A stretch of DNA of 64,000 nucleotides from Anaerolineae bacterium (GTDB taxonomy: Bacteria; Chloroflexota; Anaerolineae; Promineifilales; Promineifilaceae), in assembly GCA_030425205.1 (NCBI GenBank), contig JAUIAP010000015.1:1-64000 (forward strand), read 5' to 3'. Positions 46,301 through 52,371 of the stretch are shown one piece after another. Within the stretch, counting starts at the first letter, position 1; each line of letters begins with the position of its first letter. The notes beneath the pieces were generated by a model that worked only from the letters and a program-made list of their open reading frames with translations, was not told the origin of the DNA and made no database searches. The position numbers were made by a program, and so were the translations under genes.

Positions 46301-47128
46301 ACTTACCTCTTGCAAAATCGTCGCGGACGGCTGCCACGTCGTGCTTGTCTGCCAGCCATCGCCAGCGGGCACGACATGTGGCAAATCACCAGCCGCGCCA
46401 AAGTTGCGGAAATCGACGCTCATCTCAACCTGACCATCATAATAGGTATCGACTTGCGGCATCTCCAAATTGAGCGATTGACGACGCGGATACCCCGCGC
46501 TGTCGAGCCACACTTCCCCCGTGCCGCGCATCCGCTGATATGTCTCTGGCGCGGAGAGGCGCATTCCGCCGGGCATTGTGTCGGCTTGTTGTGCCTGTTG
46601 ATCGGCGATTAGGATATTGCCAAGTTCAGTCCCGTTAATCGTGAAGCTGTATTGGGTAAATAGCTCGCCCGCGATAGTGCGCGAGCCGATCATTTCGACG
46701 TTGTCGCTGGCAGCGAGATAGGTCAAAAAGTCGGTCGTCGGCGCAATCGAGCTGAGGGCGTTCTCGTCTTCAAACGGCTGGATGCCGGTCGTTGATTGCA
46801 AAAACGTCTGTTCGCCATCTTGAATAATTTTGACGGGCGGCAGGCTGTCTTGTGTTCCCGCAAAGCTGATTTCGAGAATTCCCTGCCGGTCAGCCTCAGA
46901 GATTGCGCCATCTAGTTGCCATTGCACCGTTTCGTCGCTGTGACCGATCATGGCGGGATGTGGGCGTGGGTGGAAGGTTTGGGTGAGATCGGCCGAAAAT
47001 TCGTAAGCCCCCGACGCTCGCGCCAACTGCGCGGCGCGTTCAAGCGGGTTCAAATTGTCAGCAAAAACGGTGGAAATAGTTGCAACAGCAAATAGCAAAA
47101 GCAAGAGGGGTGGCAGATGTCGTCTCAC
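31316..47128 (-). CDS. Giant (5270 aa) multidomain cell-surface protein
   Basis: GTG start at 47128 with AAGGAG upstream. Predicted order: signal peptide 1-24; LolA-like domain about 27-240; two TM helices about 293-342; thrombospondin type-3 Ca-binding repeats about 402-519; unassigned region; cluster of roughly seven TM helices about 1055-1260; second TSP3 array about 1500-1645 (DPDGDGLLAAEEAAVGTSP); Ig-like domains about 1790-1990; FG-GAP/integrin-like repeats about 2045-2445 (GDINGDGRGDMAIG); beta-helix about 2467-2620; LamG about 2718-2933; Kelch-like repeats interrupted by two beta-gamma-crystallin modules at about 3076-3250; two more beta-helix regions about 3790-4320; Ig-like; CBM9-like about 4630-4810; DUF11 about 4823-4900; Ig-like domains; C-terminal TM with tail RLRRRED. 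Domain borders are estimates. The frame is intact over 15.8 kb, which argues for selection. Likely a Ca-dependent adhesin or matrix protein. Confidence 0.9.
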   Translation of the reverse strand: MRRHLPPLLLLLFAVATISTVFADNLNPLERAAQLARASGAYEFSADLTQTFHPRPHPAMIGHSDETVQWQLDGAISEADRQGILEISFAGTQDSLPPVKIIQDGEQTFLQSTTGIQPFEDENALSSIAPTTDFLTYLAASDNVEMIGSRTIAGELFTQYSFTINGTELGNILIADQQAQQADTMPGGMRLSAPETYQRMRGTGEVWLDSAGYPRRQSLNLEMPQVDTYYDGQVEMSVDFRNFGAAGDLPHVVPAGDGWQTSTTWQPSATILQEVSRFQQASQATQTAIVEGVPSTLLIFAAILVVVVFVRLYLIRPKRIHAFLAYSLIFLMVGTPFLQPLPYMRYFERQAEAAENAGQRSNPIFDALGLQTAQPPETDPQADAPPDAPVRATTIHDTRNALNACGDGDPTLDYDEDGLSNFAETCIGTSIYRLDSDYDTITDTLEISGFEYAGQMWTTNPLEPDSNKDGLRDLQELPAPWGNAPNFDQDQDGQPNVWDDDNDGDGVVDSIDLSPFVVQPHHNTLSLNLSGDRGDEYVYIEVQIQPQNSDHLRYTTTPLDWPEDVLGQIQDFDDSPADITLLPFLEVQSSAAPNAELTEKYGLIVSQDDDKFRVSLPLFTQGDGAVSNFYGKIAYAPDDFATLEWEYARLTWTVLIDNDFCATNGCSGEQKPAHTYYEPYRLTGLRVTRSGDVSATVFGTPDTPTEDKTLFEFMFGMNAIFLDALEVENQPVGRTMLEEIMVRFQNPQAPFETTWGIDDPLTTLPELARFDHQDAMLGGAGEIVTNFLDTNYPASAYADLCQDGDASQFRCATLVSATETEIGSAELATMQITPEERTFPVPEGIGTTTQQGIGIHVNLSEISVNTLRDVELTLYENVNGAWDVTNPARMMEIIMHRYDDTDWQRMAEEMQSDYPSMNASFTRIGAFMGYMTFNVGFSRMMTQGNYVLVNQVSADAALAQSNVISGNDYSDAPSQMLETAQVAAALEFVDSLGSLAIEATENTLDILVSSVSEVLAALEAYEMISAYRARNFSVNSAADNWKGNFVADKMKNGMAFALGVIGFIVGLLVFVLSALVAIASAGLGLAQTVCAGLELNDTEGDECNEDALHWVTTTSLSLAVVSATLSLISAIFDIVNAVLHLVNATTKLAAAISAATVVFAIIGVVIAIIAFVANLVIIWVMFGLLAANSKSRMTIDQEIGRAIVASIIALVLLILIIVAIILLAIFPIGTIIGATILVLLAIFGIIDGLLALITFLATGEVFSITEWVTGNLANALVNTTLLTEPGNIGFTEPRTLFSGGDFMRARGPAVTGAFTFSDRFEGEIQATDESYSAEDFFSGDTFDRDIYPDSGVSDDLHDSGALGFYEGESSAGAATAELQNRLLDGTMIPARDDSDASDDSDCEIVTPYELILCKNEVGVRYHFIGAQRNVRLPLNTFIDFDLRYELCVGSGLTLGFCPQKKIKTEDVNLPGALDDDDAEAFRSELYLDVLPERLTGFWSWSGINNPDPDGDGLLAAEEAAVGTSPTNWDTDGDGLSDKFEVDSRNELGTNPLKADSDGDTLNDRFELTIGTNIASADSDGDSLTDAEEVYHQDANGNWVGGWEINIPTYGTVHVYSDPLSADADNDNLSDSQERKNGTSPNAVNDAPALLVLAEPPAYQAAPDGRQAVFVEPGDEVSLTVLLASVGAFPVETALSLCLPPELINIQGGSMVGDREPFKRDATCPNGGTGYLWHFNNTFDIQDFTLQLGEGAGTQFTTQVDPTLTSSQTSVISYSLPYQDKVIDGTIDIFVDVDDPDVAIFAPADGAFLRGSSFVVGGTASDPTSWVETVEVDLDDGNGFTETVDVGLWVQTWTLPDDGVYTVRARATDHFGRTSPIDSHTVTVDNTPPTVQTDLDDDALINNVGTTVLLTGDATDNLSGIARVQLNIDETYWREATISDNGTSPTWSYSWLLGSGAQGSHTIDIRTYDRAGNLSEIVHRDVVVDVVPPTSDLTSRLNNETIPTIDSNSVIFGYANDRGNLPLPPRPTELIGTLDSLDDATVWLSADSVHDDDDGVTLQWLGDINGDGRGDMAIGLPAADNGNGRIHIVYGQTGDFELPNSAEMLSDGESVFVGTAGAGLGAQIAAVGDVNGDSLADMLIGDPANNRAILVYGKLRPYGTNDLSSSSEALQHIFVAPAGYGLGRWVAAPGDVNGDGQSDLLIGGEAQAVLILANEVVWRDDDLDALLHAAAFFDIGGDARITGLGDIDGDQLDDWAVSDPADALGGGVGLYVQSIAEIPDTVAFGSNVVIDPAANNKQFIGSVGFGTDHVVALGDVNGDQLDDFILSSGNAPRLVYGAAGALNVGVEFAGYTPAPSGFLAAPGDVNADGFNDILLGTADNSAFLIHGGDSLPANPPVAATINDVADAASTPFAAGADLNCDFSSDLLLLPIELTASRNVINDIDFSDTSHYAVESLPLAPLVAPNRSAILATLHVDDDLLCGGNTPCYDSVTDALAAAGANDVLLLYPGLYTPFTISTDDVVVQGVNADAVFVDGQGGTAVTIADATGVQVSQMTIRNATNGVRLSNAGVGGEITPTLTTQLDHLLVYDTEHAISTDRTSVLAVADSTFAGNSAEIIHITGDPDPLYSPQFTIKSDTPFTIGVESDLISADDGSLIYALPTKGSSTLGIYDVANDSWSQNSNTPETLDAAIHFADGDALGVLRGNYLGTGVSNQPTPIAFNLAAHWKFDDGSGSTAADSSGNGNTATLHHSLSNTVNWREESAPNDLDNPYSISLSSFFEDYLDAPSIALNQRDFTVAFWAKRGSPSTDDYIVTQGTDSDNNGLHIGFRSDNTFTCAFWGNDLNTSMAYTDTDWHHWACSVRYINAGTFSQTRRTIYRDGIVVAEDSVFTPYIGSGPIFIGKRFDDSGYFGGHLDDMRIYQRELSQVEIQNLFSARINAIAKDDATGEIYVGGYFSEIDGVAANNIAVWNGMEWRALGGGTNGEVYALAVSGSSLYVGGDFNRVNGTNVVANHVAQWNGTQWLALSSGSADPDIESGFNEPVRALAADGNGGVYAGGDFDEPSGVPNDRPSNIPSHCIPGPYEVALFDAEDYNINDRTDWCRVFEIGDYDNNDERHFPDEDDGSILVGINVKAVLYDDQNFEGARVTLSTDMEETDEIAFDSNDFLGNDVGSLRVQLDNYVGTRSNSLCQPNDYEIALFESEDYTGDCWILDIGEHRNADDDQPWNDVANSIIVGDLVYVEAYLQQDFNSHMIVIADNREDLSDLTFDNGDDVENDIESLEVILKETRHRIAHWNGSSWTPLDGGVADRSEASVQALARVGNNLHVGGHFAQPGAGAVLGANFATWDMVNTTWTAVDSSDKVDINGPVYDIATMGSDILIGGSFSELETTTYAINASNVAVLRNDGWQALGSGLNAQVNAVAIDADGDLLAGGHFTNIDYLGRWNGSGWERFRTGTDNRVNVLLADVRDVYAGGVFEEAGGVAVQNLARWAQPYRYDNGWSAWEIGHDPVMQQFGRNTVAAEHSGNGNLFIVYVADGQYQLLRYRPNLDDWDQRAALTPANGTAQLDTNSRLAYASGALYLLIGDAQSNDQAFYRYDLSTLQWSTLSAPPFTAVSPSMKWDDGDYLYVTANGSSQPLLRRYHLGDEVWENLDSVATGMPAVSSGSGLVRADDAFYLTIGGSSRQLWRLDVPTIRPNKLTITDTTFVVPGSTANATWLGFEQANSLKDDYNIINSNVELVGGAGTTWTPSDGATTLTHAQADYLDPANNGYRTGAASTLTSGYYSYAPPATVSATGCLGCFTSIQAAVDSGSQTIYLEGGVYQEPFYLVSGVSLFGSGAAVTVIEPPVSPRAGELPLVTMEGIRGVTLANVTLHGAGMHDGIYVEDGAANIRITRNIVRETVEAIQIDGAETTVEIVNNTLVNNENGVVANGNAPIDVRNTLFVHHTGTALGYQSGATALHRYNGFFGNSADLTIDNTPINEPGVGEVFADPLFTNILSDDYTLLAFSPMIDAGNPSDPSPPGAGGRTDIGYSEFGAAGFYVDDDYCQTCLNDGLTFSVDAFNVISDALAAANRRTMTLGIPANGAHTVGVAAGTYNEKLYMPSYINLVCDGADNVTIDGTGIDTQHSTIWMQRVRNVAVRHCHVTGSLPANNASAGIRIGIDSSNVILLGNLVESNESGIIFARGGSGVALFNTVADNTRYGIRTGLTTGDQSWAEISNNIVANNGESGISSAPVATLYSNYNIVFGNPTNFDGVTQGVDDLIADPQFVRDVFGNPYHLATTSPAVDSASPAFGNVPAGGGAVADRGAFELRALPLTLLFGKEGVSCEAGNSGVASAEISFVPVSSRSEPLTATVPTSWQATNLTSVGATASYWSANVGGLSDGLYRLFTRATDANGNQEDDLNAWFEGHVRVESVPRRAASQVLVERVGSAESQADPVLTVTNPTQGGVYSDTVLFNGTVSDDDGVAAVEVSFDNGTTWSAATLNADQWSWTWEVRGYNPAVNYPTQVRATDTAGEQTVVTRTVTIDTSAPQGITPIVSNIREGSHLDSYQTLTLDWEPVRDIGGATVYISVDQDPNGAATEIVTANSYSAPLDANGAWYAHLAAVDGAGNRTEYELGAWHVGTFTESAVACGVRDQSITLDGYLNVLRGEWNRAEILDDDMRDGNAPALYTTWDGDAFYLGVINWWGTSGTFWAYLDDAAGGASVGVGGEQLGISAEHAVQINDAASGLLWTYSGGSWQSSPLQFSHNSNGGTEILLPWAIDSVSTARLLAFIADNNDDTIAVFPTTNSLDGAWTDAYEWSGVCDIAEPNDGQPTAPSVALQLDSVQPTLTGLGADAPLVYSVTVQNRELSALTDVTVLVSPTVGLAYQSINGATCQDCAGTVWTINVGDLAGLGETTFTLNGQLASDLTAIDTVRTVAEGVGSNLESAELRHIVDATAPTVTIATGEKIINVGNQQFIGIASDDYAGVERVELREQGGTWQPADGTTSWTGTLNVAGSQFVLEAQAFDAAGNVSATEVATFTVDTIAPIITDSLQTVITSTGSFITGTVSDPFPPNGRVRTVEVQADSAQDMWVVTALTNDVWGFWTGDFVDNDTFTYRMRATDLAGNVSVNDWQTITIDLVAPTISVTTHISAVAKADYVARAGEPVLSGTVTDGAGVQSVSIRIQRPDGSTEPILATTFDGTSWSFTPTFAANDPIGRYNLFVEATDTNGNQQIAGAYKLDVDADQLAVRVVQAQVSPLTTALVWLFVAQLIVLTGVALRLRRRED

Positions 47129-47519
47129 GAGATTCTCCTTGTCTACACGTCGATGTGTATGAAATTGTTACTGCTCGATAACAGGTGCTGCATTGCGGCG
47201 GTTTGCCGCAGAGTCATTCAGACAGATGGGGATGATAGGGCTTAAAACGTAACTCTAGGAAGATTACGCTTTGCGTCAGGACGCCACGAAAAGTCAAACA
47301 GCCTAAGGATTGATTTTTTGGGTCGTATTTCGGGAGTTGAAACTCCCAAAGTCTTCTACCCCAAATGCATACCACCTATTACTATAAGCACGAAGCGTTC
47401 CCTAGGCGTTCCTAAAGGCGATTCAACGCTAAATTAGTGCCAAAATTGTCGTGAATGGCCTTATACTATAGTCGAGTAATGCCATCCACGTGCTGTTTGT
47501 AGACCGAACGGCACGATAC
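47129..47519. other. Divergent intergenic region (giant gene / SARP regulator)
   Basis: About 390 bp. It holds the ribosome-binding site and leader of the giant gene on the left and a TATACT -10-like element (47462-47467) before the regulator. A hairpin GGGAGTTGAAACTCCC is at 47332-47347. It is AT-richer than the genes and lacks TCGGCCGA copies. Probably contains the operators for both genes. Confidence 0.5.
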
Positions 47520-50500
47520 ATGATGCAGCAAATTGCGATTTGGTTGTTTCAAACACCAACCCTCAAGTCCGATGACGAAAATTTCTATCTGCGCGACGAC
47601 AAAACGTGGGCGTTGTTGACCTACCTGCTCATTCAGCATGACCAGCCGCATCGCCGTGAGCATTTGGCTGTGTTGCTCTGGCCGGACAAGTCAGCGAAGG
47701 CCAGTCGTGCCAATCTACGCAAGATATTGTTTCATCTGCGGCGCACGCTCAATGAGATGCGCCCCCAGCTTGCAGAGCAGTTGTTGGAGTTGACGACACA
47801 AACCGTTCTGCTGCGACGCGAGGTAGCTGGGGTGATGGCTGATGTTTGGGTGATCCAGGACGGGTTGTGCGCGGAGGGACATTCGGCCGAAACACGCGCC
47901 GCACATGAACGCGCCATTGCTGCCTATCAAGATGATCTGCTCGCTAACATCGTGCTATCCGACTCACAACATTTTGATAGTTGGCTTGTGCAGCAGCGTG
48001 AGCAGTTTCGACAGGGTATCAAGCAGCGACTCAATCAGATGATCGCCGATGCAGTGGCGCAACAACAGTTTAGGCGTGCCTGCCGCTTAGCTGAACAGCA
48101 TGTTAACATGGCCCCCTTCGACGAGGTGGGGGTGCGTCAATTGATGAATCTGCTTGTCCGCATCGGCCGAAGCAACGAAGCCGTTTTGCAGTATAAGCAG
48201 TTGCGCCAACGACTTTCCGACCAGCTTGGTTTGCAGCCAGATACCGCAACACAACAGCTAGCGACAGAAATTATGCAGGGCATTGCGGACGACGGCAGTC
48301 ACCCGCCGCGCCATAACCTGCCCACACAGTTAACGGCGTTGGTCGGTCGGGAAGCGGCGTGTCAGACGATCAACGAACTGCTCAACAGCCCCGACTGTCG
48401 CTTGTTGACGCTGCTGGGGATGGGCGGCATTGGTAAGACCCATCTCGCCTTGGCCGTCGCGCACTCGCAACTGACGCGCGCATGGGATGCTGTCTTCTTT
48501 GTGTCGCTCGACGCGGAGCAGACAATCCCATCGGTGGTCGCCTTCGCCGATCTGTTGGTCAGTCGCTTGCCGATCAGCAACTCCCTCGAACAAAGTGTGC
48601 AACAGTTGACACGCTTTTTTGGCAGACGTCCCATCTTGCTCGTGATCGACAATTTTGAGCAAGCGCTCAACGTCGCGCCACTTTTGAATGAGCTGTTAGC
48701 GAACGCGCCAAAGCTAACGTTGCTCGTAACATCGCGTCTGCCGCTGCGTCTGCGTGTCGAATATCTGTTTGATGTGCCAACGCTGAGCTTGCCCGTCAGC
48801 GAGGGGTTGGCTGCGCTCAAGCAGAGTGCGGCGGCGACGCTGTTTCTGCGACGGGCAAGACAATATCGTCAGGGGCTCGTGTTAGATTCGGCCGAATGTG
48901 CCGCCATCCACACGATTTGTCACCAGACAGGCGGGCTGCCCTTGGCGTTGGAGTTGGTGGCTGCACGACTGCGCCAATATAGTGTGCAGGAGGTGGCAGA
49001 GCGGCTAGAGGCATGGTCAGACGAGCCTGGCGAATCGGCCGAAATTCTGACCACATCGCTGCGCGACTATCCACCCCGCCATCAAGCGATAACGGCCGTT
49101 TTTGATGGCACATGGCGCCTGCTCAATCGTCAAGAACAGCGAACGTTCTTGCGATTAACGATTTTTCGGGGCGGCTTTACGCTGGATGCAGGTATGGCGG
49201 TGGCAGGGATTACTGCAAACGTCATCACACATCTGCACGCCCAGTCCCTTTTGCAACGTCAAGCGCAACGTTACGACATTCACCCCCTGTTGCGAAAAAT
49301 AGGGGCGGCCCGTCTGCGTGCGATGACCGATCAGCTGCATGAAACGCGCACGGCACACGCCAACTACTTTGCCACGTATCTGCAACAGCAGGGGGCGCGC
49401 CTCGATGATGCGGAGATGGTGGACGTGCTCGAACAGATGGTTAGCGAATATGACAACTGTAGACGTGCTTGGCTGTGGTTGATTGAACAAGCCGATTGGG
49501 AGCGCGTTGCAGACTGTTGTGAGGGGTTTGCCCTTTTCTTTGAGCGCACGATGCGCTTACGCGAAGGCGTGAAAATGCTGTCGCTGGGGATTGAGCAGCA
49601 GATCAACGACCGCTTGCGATGCCTGTTGCTGACGCAGCGAGCGCGTCTTCAAATGTTGCGTCGCCACTACCAAGAGACGATTGCGACGATTTCGCAAGCC
49701 CTGCCGCTGGCCGAGCGACTTGGCGATACAGAGCTAATCGCACGCAACCTGCTCTGTTGGGCGACGGCGTTGTATCAGCAGGGAAATTCGGCCGATGCGA
49801 CTCGCCATCTCCAGCGCGCCGAACCGTTGTGTCAACAGTTCCCGCTCTTATTGGCACTGTGCAAGCAGTATCAGGCTGGCATCGCCTACTATCTGGGCGC
49901 ATTTGCACAAGCAGAGCAGCACTACAACGCGGCCTACGAATTTTATCATGCACACGCTCCCCGTTTTCCCAAACAACGCGCCGTTGTCGTCAACAATTTG
50001 GGCAACATTGCGCTGTTGCGTGGCGCCATCGCACAAGCGCGCGACCGGTACATGACCGCTCTACAACTGCGTGCCAGCAGCGTCCCACAGTCACAGTTTG
50101 GCGGGATTGTCACGCGAGCCAATCTCGGATTGGTTGCGCTGGCCCAGTTACAGTTTGACGAGGCGAACCACCACTTCACGATTGCGCTGACCGCCCATCA
50201 GCGCAGCGGTAATCGTTTTGGTGAGGGGCGTGTGACTGGATATTTCAGCGAACTATATTTTGAAATGGGTGATTTTGAGCGCGCCTTGCGCTACGCCGAG
50301 CGTGATTTGGCGATGCAGGAAGCACAAGGGCAAATCGCCAAGCGGTCGCGCCGTCTCGCGCATCTCGCGCTAATTTGGTTGGCATTAGGCGAACCGACGA
50401 ACGCATTGCCGTTCGCACAACAGGCGGCGCAGCTCGCCGACGCACAAGCAGAACGCAGCGAATGGGCGTTTGCCCAAACGGTCTTGGGCCAGATTGCGCT

Positions 50501-50903
50501 GGCGAACGAGGAGCATGTGATCGCCGCTGCCCATTTGCAACAAGCGGTCGATATGCGTTCGCAGCTAGGCCAAACGGCACGCACGGTTGAGCCGTTGGCA
50601 GGATTGGCGACGCTCGCGCTGCGCCAAAACGATGTGGCAAAAGCGAGCGCACACATCGCCCCCATAGTCGATCAAATTATGCGTACCGAGCGGTTGGATG
50701 GGGTCGTCAATCGGTTTGCCGTGTATGCGGTTTGCCAGCGTGTGCTAGCCGCCGCTGGCGATGAGCGCGTGGAGGACGTGGCGACTATTCACGACCAGAT
50801 TATGCAGGAATCGTGGAACACGATTAAAGATGAGGCAAGGCGCAGGTGTTTTTTGGCGCGATTTTCAGCACGGAAGCTGCTTGATGGAGGCTGGACGGGA
50901 TGA
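47520..50903 (+). CDS. SARP/BTAD-STAND-TPR transcriptional regulator (second)
   Basis: 1127 aa from ATG 47520 (the open frame begins at 47490; ATG-ATG at 47520-47525). N-terminal winged helix and BTAD (LLTYLLIQHDQPHRREHLA; LSDQLGLQPDTATQQ). STAND NTPase from about 270 with Walker A GMGGIGKTHLALAV near residue 299 and a Walker B-like ILLVIDNFEQAL. From about 600 to the end are TPR-like helical repeats. Divergent from the giant gene with 390 bp between, a common arrangement for a dedicated activator. It shares architecture with the 6.3-kb regulator but is only moderately similar. Confidence 0.9.
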   Translation: MMQQIAIWLFQTPTLKSDDENFYLRDDKTWALLTYLLIQHDQPHRREHLAVLLWPDKSAKASRANLRKILFHLRRTLNEMRPQLAEQLLELTTQTVLLRREVAGVMADVWVIQDGLCAEGHSAETRAAHERAIAAYQDDLLANIVLSDSQHFDSWLVQQREQFRQGIKQRLNQMIADAVAQQQFRRACRLAEQHVNMAPFDEVGVRQLMNLLVRIGRSNEAVLQYKQLRQRLSDQLGLQPDTATQQLATEIMQGIADDGSHPPRHNLPTQLTALVGREAACQTINELLNSPDCRLLTLLGMGGIGKTHLALAVAHSQLTRAWDAVFFVSLDAEQTIPSVVAFADLLVSRLPISNSLEQSVQQLTRFFGRRPILLVIDNFEQALNVAPLLNELLANAPKLTLLVTSRLPLRLRVEYLFDVPTLSLPVSEGLAALKQSAAATLFLRRARQYRQGLVLDSAECAAIHTICHQTGGLPLALELVAARLRQYSVQEVAERLEAWSDEPGESAEILTTSLRDYPPRHQAITAVFDGTWRLLNRQEQRTFLRLTIFRGGFTLDAGMAVAGITANVITHLHAQSLLQRQAQRYDIHPLLRKIGAARLRAMTDQLHETRTAHANYFATYLQQQGARLDDAEMVDVLEQMVSEYDNCRRAWLWLIEQADWERVADCCEGFALFFERTMRLREGVKMLSLGIEQQINDRLRCLLLTQRARLQMLRRHYQETIATISQALPLAERLGDTELIARNLLCWATALYQQGNSADATRHLQRAEPLCQQFPLLLALCKQYQAGIAYYLGAFAQAEQHYNAAYEFYHAHAPRFPKQRAVVVNNLGNIALLRGAIAQARDRYMTALQLRASSVPQSQFGGIVTRANLGLVALAQLQFDEANHHFTIALTAHQRSGNRFGEGRVTGYFSELYFEMGDFERALRYAERDLAMQEAQGQIAKRSRRLAHLALIWLALGEPTNALPFAQQAAQLADAQAERSEWAFAQTVLGQIALANEEHVIAAAHLQQAVDMRSQLGQTARTVEPLAGLATLALRQNDVAKASAHIAPIVDQIMRTERLDGVVNRFAVYAVCQRVLAAAGDERVEDVATIHDQIMQESWNTIKDEARRRCFLARFSARKLLDGGWTG

Positions 50904-50935
50904 AGCGGATCGTCATGCAGTAGGCAGTATATTGG

Positions 50936-51712
50936 TTAGCCGTTGGCAGCATCCACGTCGCACAAATCCAAAATCTCGCGCTGCATCGCCGGATTGATGT
51001 CGAAATTAGCTGCCAGATAATGCAATATGGCGCGTGCCGATGCTCGATTCTGTCCATACCCCTGTAGCATCGTGGGGAGCAATGCTGCCAACTGTGGGCG
51101 ACGACGCTCGACGCGACGCGCTGGGTCAAAGCGATCTCCGAGCGGGGCTTCCGTTGACAACTCAGCGAGACGCAGCAGATGGTCAACCGCATACGTCTGG
51201 ATGAAGCGCAGGGCGGACATCGTTTCACCACGCTGTTCCCGCATTAGTCCCACATAGAGATTGGTCAACGCCTCACCGAGATGAAATTCGGCCGATCTTT
51301 CCCCAGCCCCAACCGAACGCTGTGGCACCGCAATTGTGTCTGACACATCATCCGCCTTCCACACAATCCGCCCCTCTGCGAACGGAATCGTCGCCAACTC
51401 AGCCAACTCGAAGACGGCAAATTCGCAGAAGATACCATCGTCAAATAACAGCTTGTAGCCATCGGCCGTGTTGCGGAAACGAAATGCGATAGGCGCGACA
51501 TCGGATAGCCATGCGAGATCGTCGAGATAGTGCGACTTGGTTCCCGCCGCGACGATCGCGAAGAAGTCGAGGTCGGAGTAGTCGTCGAGGCGTTCAGTTT
51601 CGCGGCCGACGGAGCCGAGACCGATCAATGCTTGGGCTGTTTTACGTTGGGCGAGAGATCGGCCGATTTCATCCAACCGCCGCAATAAATCTGCTGGTTT
51701 ATTCATAGTCAT
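50936..51712 (-). CDS. Nucleotidyltransferase-domain protein (Pol beta superfamily)
   Basis: 258 aa from ATG 51712 (GGAG nine bases upstream; the frame is open to 51736). N-terminal nucleotidyltransferase signature GLGSVGRETERLDDYSDLDF, with GS and the D-X-D metal ligands, then FFAIVAAGTKSHY. The C-terminal helical domain contains a typical second-half pattern (LTNLYVGLMREQRGETMSA). Resembles AadA-like and MNT-like antibiotic or toxin-related transferases, but there is no adjacent HEPN gene and the substrate is unknown. Convergent with the SARP regulator, 32 bp apart. Confidence 0.83.
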   Translation of the reverse strand: MTMNKPADLLRRLDEIGRSLAQRKTAQALIGLGSVGRETERLDDYSDLDFFAIVAAGTKSHYLDDLAWLSDVAPIAFRFRNTADGYKLLFDDGIFCEFAVFELAELATIPFAEGRIVWKADDVSDTIAVPQRSVGAGERSAEFHLGEALTNLYVGLMREQRGETMSALRFIQTYAVDHLLRLAELSTEAPLGDRFDPARRVERRRPQLAALLPTMLQGYGQNRASARAILHYLAANFDINPAMQREILDLCDVDAANG

Positions 51713-51832
51713 GTACACCTTCTCCGCATTCAACATATTGATTCATATTTATGCCTCAGTCAGCGGATAACAACGGTCAACCACGGGACAATAGGGGCAT
51801 TCTAATCAGAAGTAAAGGTAGTACATTGTAAT

Positions 51833-51860
51833 AAAAACAGCCGCAATTGCGGCTGTTTTT
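51833..51860. terminator. Rho-independent terminator (bidirectional)
   Basis: Perfect 28-bp palindrome AAAAACAGCCGCAA/TTGCGGCTGTTTTT with U-runs on both sides, 29 bp beyond the stop codon of the glycine-zipper gene on the minus strand. Confidence 0.85.
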
Positions 51861-51888
51861 GGTCTAAAGTATTAGAGATTGTCTTAGC

Positions 51889-52371
51889 TTATGCGCGTTC
51901 GGTTGGGCTGTGGTTGTTGAGGCGCTTCTGGACAGAGTTTGCCATGTCCTCATCCACACGGACGACGACGAGCGTGTCGCCCGACTTTACGCGAGAGGCG
52001 TAATGCTCGGCGCGATCTTCGTCAATGCCCAAGTCGATTAACGCACCCACAACACCACCGGCGGCGGCACCAATGCCAGCCCCACCAATTGCGGCCGCAA
52101 TCGGTCCTGCGGCAATAATGGGACCAACGCCGGGAATGGCCAATGCGGTCAGACCAGCTAAGAAGCCAAGTGCGCCACCCCACGCGCCACCACTGAGCAT
52201 CCCTTTGAGCGTATCATCAGCTGGCATATCTTCACCGATGCCACGCAGTTCATCTCCCACATGGGTTGAAACCAAACTAATATGGTCGCTGCTGACGCCA
52301 GCATCACGCAAATCGTCGATGGCCGCACGTGCATTTGTTGGGTTTGAGTAGGTTGCTGTCAATGTCTTCAT
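51889..52371 (-). CDS. Glycine-zipper stress protein (general stress protein 17M-like)
   Basis: 160 aa from ATG 52371 (GGAG nine bases upstream; a longer frame reaches 52416). N-terminal ferredoxin-like segment MKTLTATYSNPTNARAAIDD resembling YflT/GSP17M domains. A glycine-zipper hydrophobic centre follows (GGAWGGALGFLAGLTALAIP; GGAGIGAAAGGVVGALIDLG), then a C-terminal VKSGDTLVVVRVDEDM repeat of the same fold. The architecture is shared with the 56.2-kb protein. Members are induced by heat, salt or dehydration in other bacteria; here the hydrophobic hairpin suggests membrane association. Ends at a strong terminator. Confidence 0.8.
   Translation of the reverse strand: MKTLTATYSNPTNARAAIDDLRDAGVSSDHISLVSTHVGDELRGIGEDMPADDTLKGMLSGGAWGGALGFLAGLTALAIPGVGPIIAAGPIAAAIGGAGIGAAAGGVVGALIDLGIDEDRAEHYASRVKSGDTLVVVRVDEDMANSVQKRLNNHSPTERA

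Noticed and set aside
48310..49100. STAND NTPase regulators considered as antiphage STAND (Avs-like) defence genes
   Set aside because: N-terminal winged helix plus BTAD and TPR tail identify AfsR/SARP regulators; there is no nuclease or other effector domain and no defence neighbours.
50936..51712. Nucleotidyltransferase considered as MNT antitoxin of an MNT-HEPN pair
   Set aside because: No HEPN gene is adjacent; the protein is longer than MNT and has its own helical C-terminal domain.
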